DNA of 64,000 nt from Tyto alba (Eukaryota; Chordata; Aves; Strigiformes; Tytonidae), in assembly GCF_018691265.1 (NCBI RefSeq), contig NW_024881278.1, positions 1,922,001-1,986,000 of the forward strand, read 5' to 3'. The position numbers were made by a program, and so were the translations under genes. The number at the start of each line of letters is the position of its first letter. Within the stretch, counting starts at the first letter, position 1. The notes beneath the pieces are model-generated. The model ran no database searches. It saw only the letters and a program-made list of their open reading frames with translations, and had not been told where the DNA came from. Below are positions 50,318-61,609 of the stretch, piece by piece.

Positions 50318-53300
50318 AGAAAAAGGTATACTAAAAATACATAACTTGAAAACGTTCATGACGAAAAGATGGAGCCGTATATTGTCCCTGTAGCAGTTAA
50401 CACTTATTCCAGGGCACAAAGACCTCTTAGTTTTGGACTTTTGGACTTGAAGGGTAGTGGGAAACTTTCCAGTGTGCATCAAAAGGGACTGAGAGATAGT
50501 AACGTTCCGTGGACAGTGTCTGCAGCGCTGGGGCTGGGCGAGTTGGTTGCTCTCTGGGTTTGGTTTGATTAGGAGGGAAAAGGGAAATGTGTTTGGGTGG
50601 CAAATACACAGAGCAAGAATCAGTGTCTGAGGGTTGGGTAGCTTGTTTGTGCTTTATGGAAAGCTGGGAAGCCAAATCAAGTATTTAATCTAGCGTTTAC
50701 CTTTTTTCCTTGTGATCTGTGGGCACGAGATTCCTCCTTTGAGCTGCAGACAAAGATCTGTGGTGACTAACTGCTTCTCTAGCTCTCAGGACCTCTGCTC
50801 CTACTAGGCTCTCAGCAACCTCACTTTTCCCTAAGAAAGCAAATCAAATCAGAATATTCTGGGACAGTAAAATTTCAACTTATGGAGCTGAAGATATGGA
50901 TGGGCCCATCATTCTTAATCTACCTTTCCTTGGCATATGGTTTCCTCAAAGAGAGGCTTCCATGAAGCTGAGTAGAGGATTAATCCAGGAAAACTTTTTC
51001 TTTTCCTGTTTTTGTGCTCCCAGGCACAATTTCCCCCAGATGTGGGTTCATTGAACTGGTAAAGCTGGTGGACCAATCGAATTCAATTAAAAACTTTCCA
51101 GTGTTGTTGTTTTTTGTTTGCTTTTTATTTTTATGTTTTAAAATCTAAACCTACTCCACTGTACAATCTGGACTTAATGTAAAATATGATGTTGGGATAT
51201 AAAAATGTAACAAACTGTACAAATAAGTTCTGTGGCTGCATTTAAAACTATTAAATGTCTTTGATCTTTCTTTTTATTTACTAGAGTTTGTTCTTATGAC
51301 TAAGAACAAGGCAGATATTGTCAGAATTCACTTGGAAGTTTATCTGAAGTTGTCTTGACATGGCAATGTTGTCCTTTACTTATTAGGTAACATATTTTAA
51401 ACACTGTCATCTTGGATCTGTCTCATTTTTGTTCTACGTAAGACAGCCATTGGTGAAAGTAATAAGTAGTCAGTGTAAAACAGCATCTGTACTTGCTCTG
51501 TCATATAAAGTATGCAAATAAACAGGCTGCAAGTGAAGGCTTTAAGAAAGGTTTTGTTATATGTGGCTTGGGTGTTTCTGTAAATGGAAATGTACAGATG
51601 TTAATGTATAGTTGTTTGGTGTCTTTTGTATGGGAATCATGTTTTTCCTTCTATAGGAAATGAGATTTTGTATAGGAAGTGTATTTTGGATAGCTACTTG
51701 ATAATGTGTTGCTAGATAATGACTACCTGCTTATGCCCTCTTGTATATTTTCCTTTTCTCGCTCAAAAACTTACTAAGATATTATGCTTAACTAACTTTT
51801 AAAAATAACAGGATCTATAAATTTCATGTGGATTCAATGAAGCCTCACATTCTGCTCCTGCAATTGCATAACAGTCTGCTAGGCTGAACTTTGGATTGTG
51901 GGATGAGTCAAGCCTATGCAAAAGATGAATTCATAATGTGGGTTAGCGAGCTAATTTATACAAATTAGGTCTGTTGTAGTTATAATGAAAAAATTTGGTT
52001 GTATGCTTCATTATAATCATGATAGTGCTGATATTTCTTCCGTTTCAGTAAGAAGCTGCCTCTTGGCAGTATCCTTGGGCTCTGTGCTTTTTATTGTAAT
52101 CCTACAATGGTCTGCTAGTAATTCTGACTGATCACTGTATAAGCATTCTCACTTATAAATTATGCCTGCCTTAGAGTGGACCACTCATTTGCTTTGATTG
52201 CAGTATTTCACTAAACGATCAGTGGCGTTCTTCCACTGAGGAAATTTGCTACTGTGCCCATCAAACAATGTCGCTTTTACACTGTCATTATATCCCACTT
52301 TTCATTTAGAACACAGACCTAGAAAAATGTCTTGGGGGTCTCAGTCATAAAATAAAAAATATCCTTCTTTCAGTTGTTTTTCTTCCTTTTTTTTTTTTTT
52401 TTAATTTAAACTTATAACATCTCTGAAAACTATCAGTTACATTTTGGGGGAAACTGTAACAGATTTGAAAAGATCTTCTTGAAGTGGTAAATCACACTTG
52501 TATCCAAAATTCTTCTGAAAGTAGGAAGATGTTCATATATCAAGCAGGAAGGCCGGACACCAGAGTTTTAGCAGTAAATTGAAAATCTTTAAATGCTTTT
52601 CATTAAATCTCATTCTGTAATTTAACTGAACACAAGACCACCTAAGAGCAGACACTAGGATCCCCTTATCAAGAAAGGAATTAAAAGAAGCTGCCTCTGA
52701 GAGACAAGATGTCTCTTCGATGCAATGAGTTGTGGATACAGTCTCAAATCACTTTACGCTCAATCGATTCAAGTTATGCTTACTGAACTTTTACATCTAT
52801 ACTTTTTTTCACAACTCATTGCCTTATGCAAGTTCTACATTTTGCAGCGCTTAAATCTTTTAAATGGGATAATGTACATACAAAAACTTAAATATGTAGC
52901 TGGCTGCGCTTATAGGAAGTTATAATTTCTAAACGCCGCCAACTTCTATGTTGTGACTTTTATATCGCAGTAGGAATCATTTCTAGGTCCTAATTTAATA
53001 ACTGTTTAAGCATTATGTTGTTTGAGCATTAATGAATCACTTGGTGAAACTTGTAACTCATGCGGGAAGTGAAGGCCAGCTCTCCCTCCTCAGTGGGAGG
53101 CGTGGCTGAAGCATAGTTTGAGCTGGTGAGTCCCTGCCGTTTTCTGCCTTAAGCCTGTGGAAATGCTGCTAGCAGCCCTATTGCATTTTGGAGTTCCACT
53201 AAGGTTCTTTTTTACATTTTACCACAACCCACTCAGCAGCTCCAAAAGTGGGAAACAGTGAAGTTTGTAAAAACATGCTTCTGACTCCTTTTGTTCTGTT

Positions 53301-54199
53301 TAAACGCTGCTTTAGCCGCTTGGCCCTATATGAAAGCAATTAATGTATCTGTACTTGGCTCTGTCCCGTAGCTCAAAATCCACAGTGTGGATAAAAACAT
53401 AAGCAGTTTTCACAGTAGAAAGGCATATGCAAAGGGGAAAAAAAAGTCATTACTTTTAACAGTAAGTCAGAGTATCTTTTACTAAGTGAATGCTTTTGCC
53501 CATCAGTAATAAAGTGCCCCTCAGAATATAGGGGATCTTTAACAGATTTTTAGTGTTGCTGAGTTACAATACAGTTATAAACTGAAGTTTTGTGTACACG
53601 CACACGCGCACACCCCCACTTTCTGGCTTTTACTTTCTGGCTGAAATATTGCAGAGCCATCTCAAAGGCCTGCTTTTGAAACTTCTCCGTGGAAAAGATG
53701 CCTGTTGACAAAAACACAACTGCTCTCTGGGTGCATTTATTTGACAGTTGGCAACAAATATTTTAGAGGAAGTCTCTATACTTTTAGAGTATTTTTTTAG
53801 CTGGACAAGTAGGTATTGTATGCAGAGAAATTTTTTCTTTGCATCCTGATCATTGCAGTTGCATTATGCTCCAAAGTATTAACAGTATGCTCTGTCAAAC
53901 AGTTTGTGTTTAAGATTTCTGTAAGGTATATTTCTGTATGCAGAACTAAACTTTTGAATCTCACTGAGCAGTAGACTTACAAACCATGGAATACCAGAGT
54001 TATTTTTCTTTTGTCTTCATGGTGGATATTTCTTTCTTCTACTTTCAGTGCACTGGGTCATCCAGTTTACCTTTTCTACACATCTGTCATGGTCCTTCCC
54101 TTCATATGTTGAACATTAACGCAAACAAAATAAAAAAAGAATCACGGTTGTTTGCAGCTTTTCGAGCTGCTTTGTAGTTTGCCCTCAGATTCCAGTGAT

Positions 54200-54265
54200 G
54201 GAACAGCTTAATTGTTCAATACTTCCAAGCTTGGAACAGCTTAATTGTTCAATACTTACAAGCTT
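54200..54265 (+). repeat. 33-bp tandem duplication before the last exon
   Basis: Two adjacent 33-bp copies, each starting ggaacagcttaattgttc (54200-54232 and 54233-54265), differ at a single base (C or A near the end). The array ends 65 bp before the last-exon acceptor, so it lies close to the region where the branch point is expected. The near-identity suggests a recent event. Confidence 0.95.
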
Positions 54266-54330
54266 GCTTTGTGTCCTGCATTGGTTTGCCTCTCTTCTCA
54301 CTTGATAATACTCTCTTGACTTTTCCACAG

Positions 54331-54423
54331 ACTCACATTTCTAGACTTCCTCCTGGAGCCGTGGCAGGACAGTCCGTGGCAATAGAAGGAGGAGTTTGCC
54401 GGCTGGAGAGTCCAGAAAGCTGA
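54331..54423 (+). CDS. TASP1: Taspase 1, last exon encoding residues 391-420 and stop
   Basis: The exon has 30 codons plus TGA, in phase 0. It encodes THISRLPPGAVAGQSVAIEG, then GVCRL, then ESPES. The RLPPGA and GGVCRLES blocks are diagnostic of the taspase 1 C-terminus. The final residues are PES here, where I recall PVN in human, and the protein ends at the same position (420). The acceptor has a good polypyrimidine tract (CTCTCTTGACTTTTCCACAG). A transcript ended early by the LTR in the preceding intron would lack these 30 residues. Confidence 0.98.
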   Translation, partial: THISRLPPGAVAGQSVAIEGGVCRLESPES

Positions 54424-54650
54424 ACAGCTGATTCCTCACTTCATTGCAGAGAATGTGAATGACTTTTTGTATAATAAGTTTTTTGTGTTTTAACAGATGT
54501 TGGAAATTCTACTTTTGTTTTATACCCTGTATTGCAACCATGTGCACCATAACTTGAGACAAGTGCTGCTGTAGTTTATGTTCTCACTCTGTGAATGGGG
54601 GTGTGTGCATGTTCATTTTTTCCCTAATAAAATAGGAACTCTTCCCAGTT
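54424..54650 (+). other. TASP1: TASP1 3' untranslated region (proximal form)
   Basis: This stretch runs from the stop codon to about 20 bp past the AATAAA at 54626. It is T-rich and non-coding. The end is inferred from the signal position, and a longer form could use the site at 55808. Confidence 0.75.
54626..54631 (+). terminator. TASP1: Proximal TASP1 polyadenylation signal AATAAA
   Basis: A canonical hexamer 203 bp after the stop codon, with a GT/T-rich region beyond it (around 54640-54700). It is the most likely end of the TASP1 mRNA. Confidence 0.75.
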
Positions 54651-55807
54651 GTGCAAAGATTATGTATGATTAATGATTGCATTTTCATTGTTTTATGTTT
54701 GAAAAATAACTGAAAGTTTCTTTAAAAAAAATGTTTAATTTAAAGATATGGTCACAATTGTCATTCATGTTCTAAACTTAAAATTAACAGGCCTTTGAAG
54801 TGGATATATAATTATGCAAAAATTATTATGGTTTCTAAGTTTCTCAGTGGTTTAAGTAAATCCAGAGGTGGTTTAAACATGGGTTGATTTTTTCCTCCCC
54901 AATAAGGAGGATTTTTTTTTTTTGTCAAAGAATGGTTTCAGTGAAACAAACTAGAGGAAAATTAAGGCTAGAATTGTTTTTAAATAGTCTTATAGGTCAT
55001 ATCTCTGTTCCCAAACTAAGATGTTAATAGCTTCAAGCTGTATGTATTACAAAAAGCTATATGGAGATAATGTATCGTAACGCAGTCTTTATGTATAATG
55101 GAATATTACAATGTAAATAAGAAAACAAAGTTTATGGAAAGATTCGATATTATTCTTCGCTTCTGTTTTAAATCTATTTTTAAGAGAGGTACAGAAATGA
55201 ACATATTACTGGATGCGAAGTGCAATGTGTATTAAATGGATGTTGGGAGGTCTGATACTAGCTTTCTTATTGATAAAGCAGCTTCCTAAAGTCCAGCCAC
55301 AGCATGGGTATTTATATAACTGTGTGTATTATGTATGTACTGTGCATAAATTTACTGTAATTCTTTTTATACTTTCAACAAAGCTACATTATAAACCAAT
55401 GTAATCCTTGTCTGCCTTGTGAAGCATTGGCAGCTGAACTGTTGTTTGTCACCAATTCTGATACGTTAGCCAGATTGCCTGAGTCCTAAAAGTAAGTTCT
55501 GATATACGATCTCCCATTCAGTACTTTTTTCTCCACAGCACTGGCAGCAATAGAAGACTTTTGTAATTAACTCATTGTCCTGATAAGTATGCCAAAGAGA
55601 AACTAAAATAGTTCATTTTTTTCCCTGGTGGATATTTGATAATTCTGTTTTCAGAAATAGTGGGTGAATAGATATTCAGACTGTATTCGCTTACTCAGGC
55701 ATTGTACTTGCCTGTTTTGTAATGTTGTGCCTGCCTATAACAGACATACTTGACTGATTAAATGGTTACATTGATTGTAGTACCAATCTTTAATTGAAAA
55801 AAATCTT

Positions 55808-55813
55808 AATAAA
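55808..55813 (+). terminator. Possible distal TASP1 polyadenylation signal AATAAA
   Basis: An AATAAA followed by a T run, about 1.4 kb after the stop codon. It could serve a long 3'UTR form, but AT-rich DNA yields such hexamers by chance. Confidence 0.35.
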
Positions 55814-56558
55814 TTTTTTTTAATAGCCTGAGTTCATTTTCACAGTTATGTTACAGCATACATGGAGATCCTGTCATCTATAATCGTGACATCAATGTAG
55901 TCCTATGGTTGAAGATACTTCCATACGGTTCTGTAAATAACATGAAACAGGGGCTTTCCAGGTTGCAGAAACAAAAAAGTGGAATGCATCCGTCTTGAAA
56001 TAGTTTGTGCTGATATATCAGACTGGATCCTCAGTGATAGACTTGTCATCTGATGAAATGAAGAACTATACTACAACACTTCAGAAACGTTGCAAGAAAG
56101 AAGCTGCATTGTCACAGCCATTAAATTTGCTCTAACATGCACCACTAAACGATTGTGTGGCTGCTTCACTATGTAGTGAGTGAAAAATTGAAGATCATGT
56201 GTATGGGTTTGTACACACCCACATTTGAAAATGGCATTGTTTTGGGAAAAGCCAAAGTAACGGTGTAGGCCTGCTTTCATTCTAAAAGTGCTTTTCCATG
56301 CCGACTTCATAGAAACTTTGGCATAAATTCACTCCTTCATAGAATAAGTGTGGCAAAATGGCTTGTAAAATGTAAATGGATAGATTGTTTCTTCCCCTTG
56401 CTTGTTAATATCTCTTTATGGAGATTGGAATTCCAGTATATTATTTTTTTCCCCACACTATCTACTTACATGCATATCTATAAAATCATAACTCAAGCAG
56501 CAGATAACATGTTTTGCTTTTACTTTGCCTTTGTGTCTATATAATACTCCAATCAAAT

Positions 56559-56560
<2 letters not shown>

Positions 56561-56589
<29 letters not shown>
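56561..56589 (+). repeat. Poly(T) run, 29 bp
   Basis: The longest homopolymer in the window. On the minus strand it would be a poly(A) tail, but the sequence at lower coordinates, which would be its upstream body on that strand, shows no recognisable retrocopy. Confidence 0.9.
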
Positions 56590-59500
56590 GTCAAAGAAGC
56601 CAAGCTTCTTCAGGAAGCTACTTATGAATCACTGTTTGAAATTGAGCAGTGTGCCTTTTCATTGTCCAACTTTTCCTCCTTCTGTCTAGGTAGAGGAAAA
56701 AGGAAACACATTATTCTATCTCCTTGAGGATCACAAACAAGGTACAGAGCACAAACCAGGTATAGAACTGACTTTCTAGCTAAGGTACTTATGAGAAGAA
56801 AACTGTGTTAACATGTACGAATTTCTGTATCAGTAACTGTGAAGACTGGCAGGAGCAGAATTTCCTATCATCCAACTCCCACTTAGGCTCATGAAAGATC
56901 TTACACTACTTTAATTGTGGGTCTAATTCTGCTCCTAGTTCTATTTTGAACTGAAAAGGGGCTTATGAAAAATAAATGGTGAGGATGGACCCACTTTGCA
57001 ATGACGTGGTCTGCAAACTCTTGTACGTGATGAGTAACCATTGCTGCTGGCATAAGCAGATACAGTCCAAGAGGAAATTATATAGTTGACAGCAATAACT
57101 GGCTAAAATTATAAAGGGAGGGCAACCAGATGAAATGCATATAAATACAAACAATTTGAATACTGTTAATTTTATACTCAAACACACAATTACGTGTCCT
57201 AGAGCATTTTGTAGCAGACAGGTTGGTGCCAGAGTAGTCAGTCTTCTGCCATAATAAATTTCACTGCTAAAAGCTTGTAATAGCCTAAACCAAACCTAAC
57301 ATACAGTCCATTTTTTTTGTCCTCCTTTGCTTCTGTACCGTAACAGTGTGGCCCTGCAGTGAGCGATCTCAGAGGGCTGCAGTGGAGCAAGTCACGGAGG
57401 AGAAGCCTGTTGGACTAAAAAAACGTTTAGAGGTGACTTGAATTTCATTTTGTGTATTCTGTAGGTACCAAGAGTATGCTTCTCTGCTTGTGAATTAATC
57501 TCCACAAACACTGTGAAATATAAGAGATTTGACTGAGAAGGAACAGGGAGACTGATTTAGGGAACCTGCAGCCATTCATCTATAAAGGACAATACAGAAG
57601 ATGCTGTGAAAGGCAAAGGAAGCCTAAGAGGAAGCAAAGCTGGTAATAAATCCAGGAGCATTAGCGTGGTAACTGCTATCGTTACCTGAAATGTAAGTTA
57701 ATAGCAGAGTCTAGAAAAGAAGACAGAACTATTGGTTATTATTAGCTGAAACAGGTGCAACATTTCACAGTGACATATGGTAGTGGTGCAACTGGACAGT
57801 CTTCGTAGCTCAGTTTTGAGCAAATTGATGCAGAATTAGATGGGAAATTATAGACTATATAGCTACACACTATAAAAACGGAAACTTGGAATTCCACCAT
57901 AATTTCTGTTCTTTCTGGTTGTTATGCGAGTCATTTACTTTGAGTCAACAAGATATAGTAAGAGCTCTAATCGTTCAGTGATAGCAGGACTCATTTGTTC
58001 AAAGACGTTGAATTGCATGCAAAGTTTTTATAGTGTTATGTTTGCAAATAACTGAACACCATCTGCAGTCTATATGCAGCCGTATTTCAAAAACATCTCC
58101 TGAATCTCAAAAGGTTTGCCACTCTAACAGTATTTGGACCAATGTAATTCTGGGTGACTGCGATCCCAGCCTCTAATTCAGTAGGGAGGCACCTTTCAGG
58201 CTAAAATATGACTCAGGGAAGAATCTGGTTTTCAGATCAGCTTGACTGGCAGGAGAAGGCTTAGAAGAGAACTGAAGAGTTGAAGGGAAAGTTTATAATG
58301 TGGCTAGGTAAGGAAATAAAGGCTCTTAGCAGAGTGTACAAAGAAAATGACAGGGGAGAACAGGAATCAATGTAAAGTGGGTAGAGGGAAAACAAAATTG
58401 TTGTTAAGGGAAGAAGAGAAAAATTAAGAGGAAGTAGTAAGAATTTCCAAGAAACTTGGGCAAAAATTGAAATATCCTTCACAGTTCTGATAGGGAAGAA
58501 ATGAATGAGTATAAACTGTTACTTTACACCTGGCCAAGATTTTAATGTGAAAGACTCAGAATTTCTGTGGCTTTTAGCATAGAGTGTCAACGGAGGTTTT
58601 TGTAGATGCCTTGCAGGTGAGTTGAGAAAGTGCCACTGCCTCGTATCAGAGTCCAGATCTGCCAAGAAATGCTAAGGACCTACAATGTGCATTGAGATTT
58701 TATATGGAAGCTGACATCACTGATAGTCGGTGGTAAAAGACTCCTGTAGTGGGTCTAAAGATAGCAGTACTGATTAATAAAAGTTACCTCTTTTCTTTTT
58801 GCTCATTTTTTACAGGAAAGCTTGTGGGAGGTTGTTCTGCTCTAATAGCCCTGTGCTTGATTCTTTACTCCATTATGTGATTACTCAGAGCTAAGGAGGA
58901 CTTGTACACTGACTGTTATCGTTTTAGATCCTATACTGACACAGCATTTATCTTCCACATAACCTGGGCAATAAATCTCCATAAAGACTATTAGCATCAC
59001 TTAATAGTGATTCGAACACAATAAATGTCTTGTTACCTCCTCCTGTCTCCCTAATGAACTAAATAAATTATGTTGGCAAACACATGAGCAACAGATATAG
59101 TGAGATCTACTTTCCTATAGCTTTATGGACTTAACCATAATACCTTCACTTACCTCAGAAGTCTCCTGCATGACAGTGTTGCAGTACACTTATTTTCCAT
59201 CCGGTGTCCTATGCTCCTTTACCAACTCTTGAGTTTGCAGTTCCTTGCAAGGTAATATCCTGCTCTTCTTCCCATGTTCCCTATCCCAGTACAGAAGTGT
59301 CAACTACCCCGGCTCCTCTGCCTCCACCCGCTGAAAGACTTTTTTTAGTCAACCCTCGTGTCCCCAGTGTTCACATATATCTGCTACACAAGAGACAGCA
59401 TACATGAGTGCTGCCTGTGGACGTGTGGACGTTGCTCCTTCCGCTTGGCTGTTGGTCTCCAGAGTTGCCTGTAACCCCCAGGCCAACACTTGGTGCAAGC

Positions 59501-61070
59501 CTCCTGTAGGCAACGAGCATCTGTCAGGTCTGCAGTCCTCTTCAGATTCGTAGAAATTGGCTAATGGATGCACGAATTGCTGAAGCTGGACAGTGTGAAT
59601 GTGCAAGCATGGTTTCCTTAGGGTCCGGGCTACAAGAGTTTGAAGCAGCTGCTTTTCCTCATTTCTTAAAGAGCATCTGAGAGACAGGGAGAGTGATATT
59701 CACTCAGGGATGATGTCAGGGTGTAAATGGGGTGAAACTGGCAGGCTCCAACCTGGTCATAGTGCAATCATCCCAGAGAGAAAAGAGCTGTGAAGTTATG
59801 GTGTCCAGTGTTCACCCTGGGGTTTGTACAAGCCTGCTAAAGCCTATGGGTGTCACGTCCTCGCAGGGTTAACCCCCACTAGACTCTGTGCACCTTCAAG
59901 CACGCAAGGCTGTTCCTGTGCACAGTGTGCAGGTGGATGTTGGTCAGACATCCAGGTGGGCTCTCAGAGGTGGAGTGCCCATAGCTTATCTCATCATCCC
60001 TCTTGGAGCCCAGCAGCTACGATATATTGTAATAGATATCTAGGCTGAAGGTGCCCAATTTATACTTGCTTGTATTGCTGTAAATATCCACGTAGATGTA
60101 CAGAAAGAGACAAACTAAACTCATCTATCTAAAACAAAAATACTCTCAAAGCTGCTAGAATGCAGTTTTCAGAAAGCACTGAATGAAGGCAAGTGTTTGA
60201 GGTGAGATGCTGTCCCCAGGGAGGTCACTCGGAGCTTGGCTGCCAGCCTCGGTGGAGCCGTGGCATCACCCTTGGAGGTATGTCTCTTGGAGGACTCAAA
60301 CATTGTGAGTCCCTTAATGCCAACACTGGAGACTTTGGAAATGAGGCAGTGCGAGATGTTTTGATGACTCATCCTTATTTTTTGGATTATCTGGGAATAT
60401 CTGGTGGGTGTGCAGGGCTTGAAAAGCCAAGTGGAAGAGCAAAACCACAGGCTCCTCTGGGTAAATAATCTGATGCAGCCAGGCAATGACTGCTCCAAAA
60501 GGAGCGCTTCGCTAGCCAAGGGCTCTCAGCATAGTTGTATAATTTAAACAGTTTTCCCAAAGGTGTTAATTTCTACAGCCCTGGTTTCACTTCAGGTGCA
60601 TGTAGTTGAGTGGTATGGACTACATACCATCACAGCACAAACGTGAGCAAGGATTTCTGTTTGCCGTGATATAACTCACCTGTGGCAAAACCACTGTGTT
60701 TAAGGTTCAGTGCCTAGAAACCACAATACCAGCTTGAATCGTAACACCTTCTGTATGTACTGTGCCTGCAATATAAATCCTCTTAAACATATTTTTTAGA
60801 ATTGTTCCTTTAAAATGAGACTTGTGTCTGACCGATACAGGTGGGCAATATCACGCTGTGCTGGAAATCTCCTGGCCCCACCACCCATGGGGCCAGAGGA
60901 GATTGGATTTAAAGGTGAGCACAAATTGTCTGTATTTGAAAATATTGGGTTTTTTTGCTTTCTGTGGTGAAAAGGGAGCAATTTTGTCTCCGGTAGTGCA
61001 CTGCGTGCCGGTGCCAGGGTGCTGCCGGCAGGGCTGTGAGGAGAGGCATGGCTGCCCTGCGCGGGCCCGG

Positions 61071-61150
61071 CCGGTTCCAGCCGGTTCCAGCCGGTTCCAG
61101 CCAGTTCCAGCCGGTTCTAGCCGGTTCCAGCCGGTTCCAGCTGGTTCCAA
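61071..61150 (+). repeat. 10-bp minisatellite, 8 units of CCGGTTCCAG
   Basis: Eight head-to-tail 10-bp units start at 61071. Five are exact; the others carry one or two changes (CCAGTTCCAG, CCGGTTCTAG, CTGGTTCCAA). It lies in a GC- and CpG-rich stretch directly before the LTR remnant. Since 10 is not a multiple of 3, the array is open in several frames and gives repetitive peptides on both strands, which are artefacts. Each unit junction forms CCAG-N6-CCAG. Confidence 0.95.
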
Positions 61151-61199
61151 CAGCTGCACTGCCAGGCACAGCCCAGCCCGCCGCCACGCCAGCACCTCC

Positions 61200-61609
61200 T
61201 CAGGGGAACGAGCTTCAAGAAAAGGGAAAACGGCGCCTGGCAGCGAGGAGTGAGGAAAAAAAATGTGAGAAACAGCCCCACGAGCCCCTCTCGCAGGAGA
61301 GGGTGGAGGATTTGGGGGGTGAGGGGGTGATGTTGAGCCTGGGAAGGAGAAGGTGGGGTGAGGGTGTTGTTTTAATTTGCCTTTGTCTCTCGCTATCCAA
61401 ACCTGTTTTAGTTGGCAACAAATTAAATTAATTTTCCCGAAGCTGAGTCTGTTTTGGCCATGAGGACACTTGGCAAGTGATCTCCCTGTCAGAACGTCAA
61501 CCCAGTCACTTTTTCATGTTTATTTCTGCCCCTCGCTGTCCTTTTGAGGAGGGGGACAGAGCGAGCGGCTGGGTGGGCACTGGCAGCTGGCTGAGGCCAA
61601 CACACCACA
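61200..61609 (+). mobile_element. Degraded LTR 3' part (avian ERVL-like), 5' end unclear
   Basis: From about 61208 the sequence runs through 'cttcaagaaaagggaaaac', 'atgtgagaaacagcccc', 'ggcaacaaattaaattaa', 'gagtctgttttg', 'gtgatctccctgtc' and 'gaggagggggacagagcg', and ends CACACCACA at 61609. These blocks occur in this order in LTRs widespread in birds, and several also resemble parts of the intact LTR at 45788. The long GC-rich middle found in full copies is missing, so it is internally deleted. I could not find a 5' TG end or a target duplication. The poly(A) signal is degraded (AATTAAA). Confidence 0.7.

Larger units (their letters stand above)
41874..54330 (+). other. TASP1: TASP1 last intron, 12.5 kb
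   Basis: This intron runs from donor GTAAGC to acceptor TTTTCCACAG. It contains the solo LTR at 45788-46801, a T/G low-complexity stretch at 50261-50317, CA/CG-rich DNA at about 53593-53615, and a 33-bp tandem duplication at 54200-54265, 66 bp before the last exon. The rest is AT-rich and unique, with no recognisable nested gene. Confidence 0.85.
1..54650 (+). other. TASP1: TASP1 gene, 3' part (last seven coding exons, introns, 3'UTR)
   Basis: Seven exons with AG/GT borders join in frame into the C-terminal 231 residues of taspase 1 (residue 190 onward), a threonine endopeptidase of the type 2 asparaginase (Ntn-hydrolase) family. The family enzyme cleaves itself into alpha and beta subunits and then cleaves nuclear substrates such as KMT2A/MLL and TFIIA after aspartate. 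Exon lengths 107, 120, 79, 111, 111, 74 and 93 (with stop) give consistent phases, and counting back from the stop places the catalytic threonine at 234, as in the human protein of 420 residues. The first ~189 codons and the promoter lie before base 1. The 54650 end is inferred from the poly(A) signal at 54626. Identification is by recognising the conserved sequence, not by a database search. Confidence 0.97.
54651..61070. other. Intergenic region downstream of TASP1, no gene found
   Basis: Unique sequence holds a possible distal poly(A) signal (55808) and a 29-T run (56561-56589). It is AT-rich up to about 59 kb and more GC-rich from about 59.2 kb on. Short open frames such as 59204-59407 and 60193-60468 show no recognisable protein. 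In human the gene facing the TASP1 3' end is ISM1, in convergent orientation. I could not recognise any ISM1 exon on the minus strand here. Confidence 0.7.

Noticed and set aside
60822..61431. Overlapping open frames of 143, 131, 114 and 92 codons on both strands
   Set aside because: They read through the 10-bp minisatellite in different frames, giving repetitive peptides such as FQPVPAGSS. This is an artefact of the repeat.
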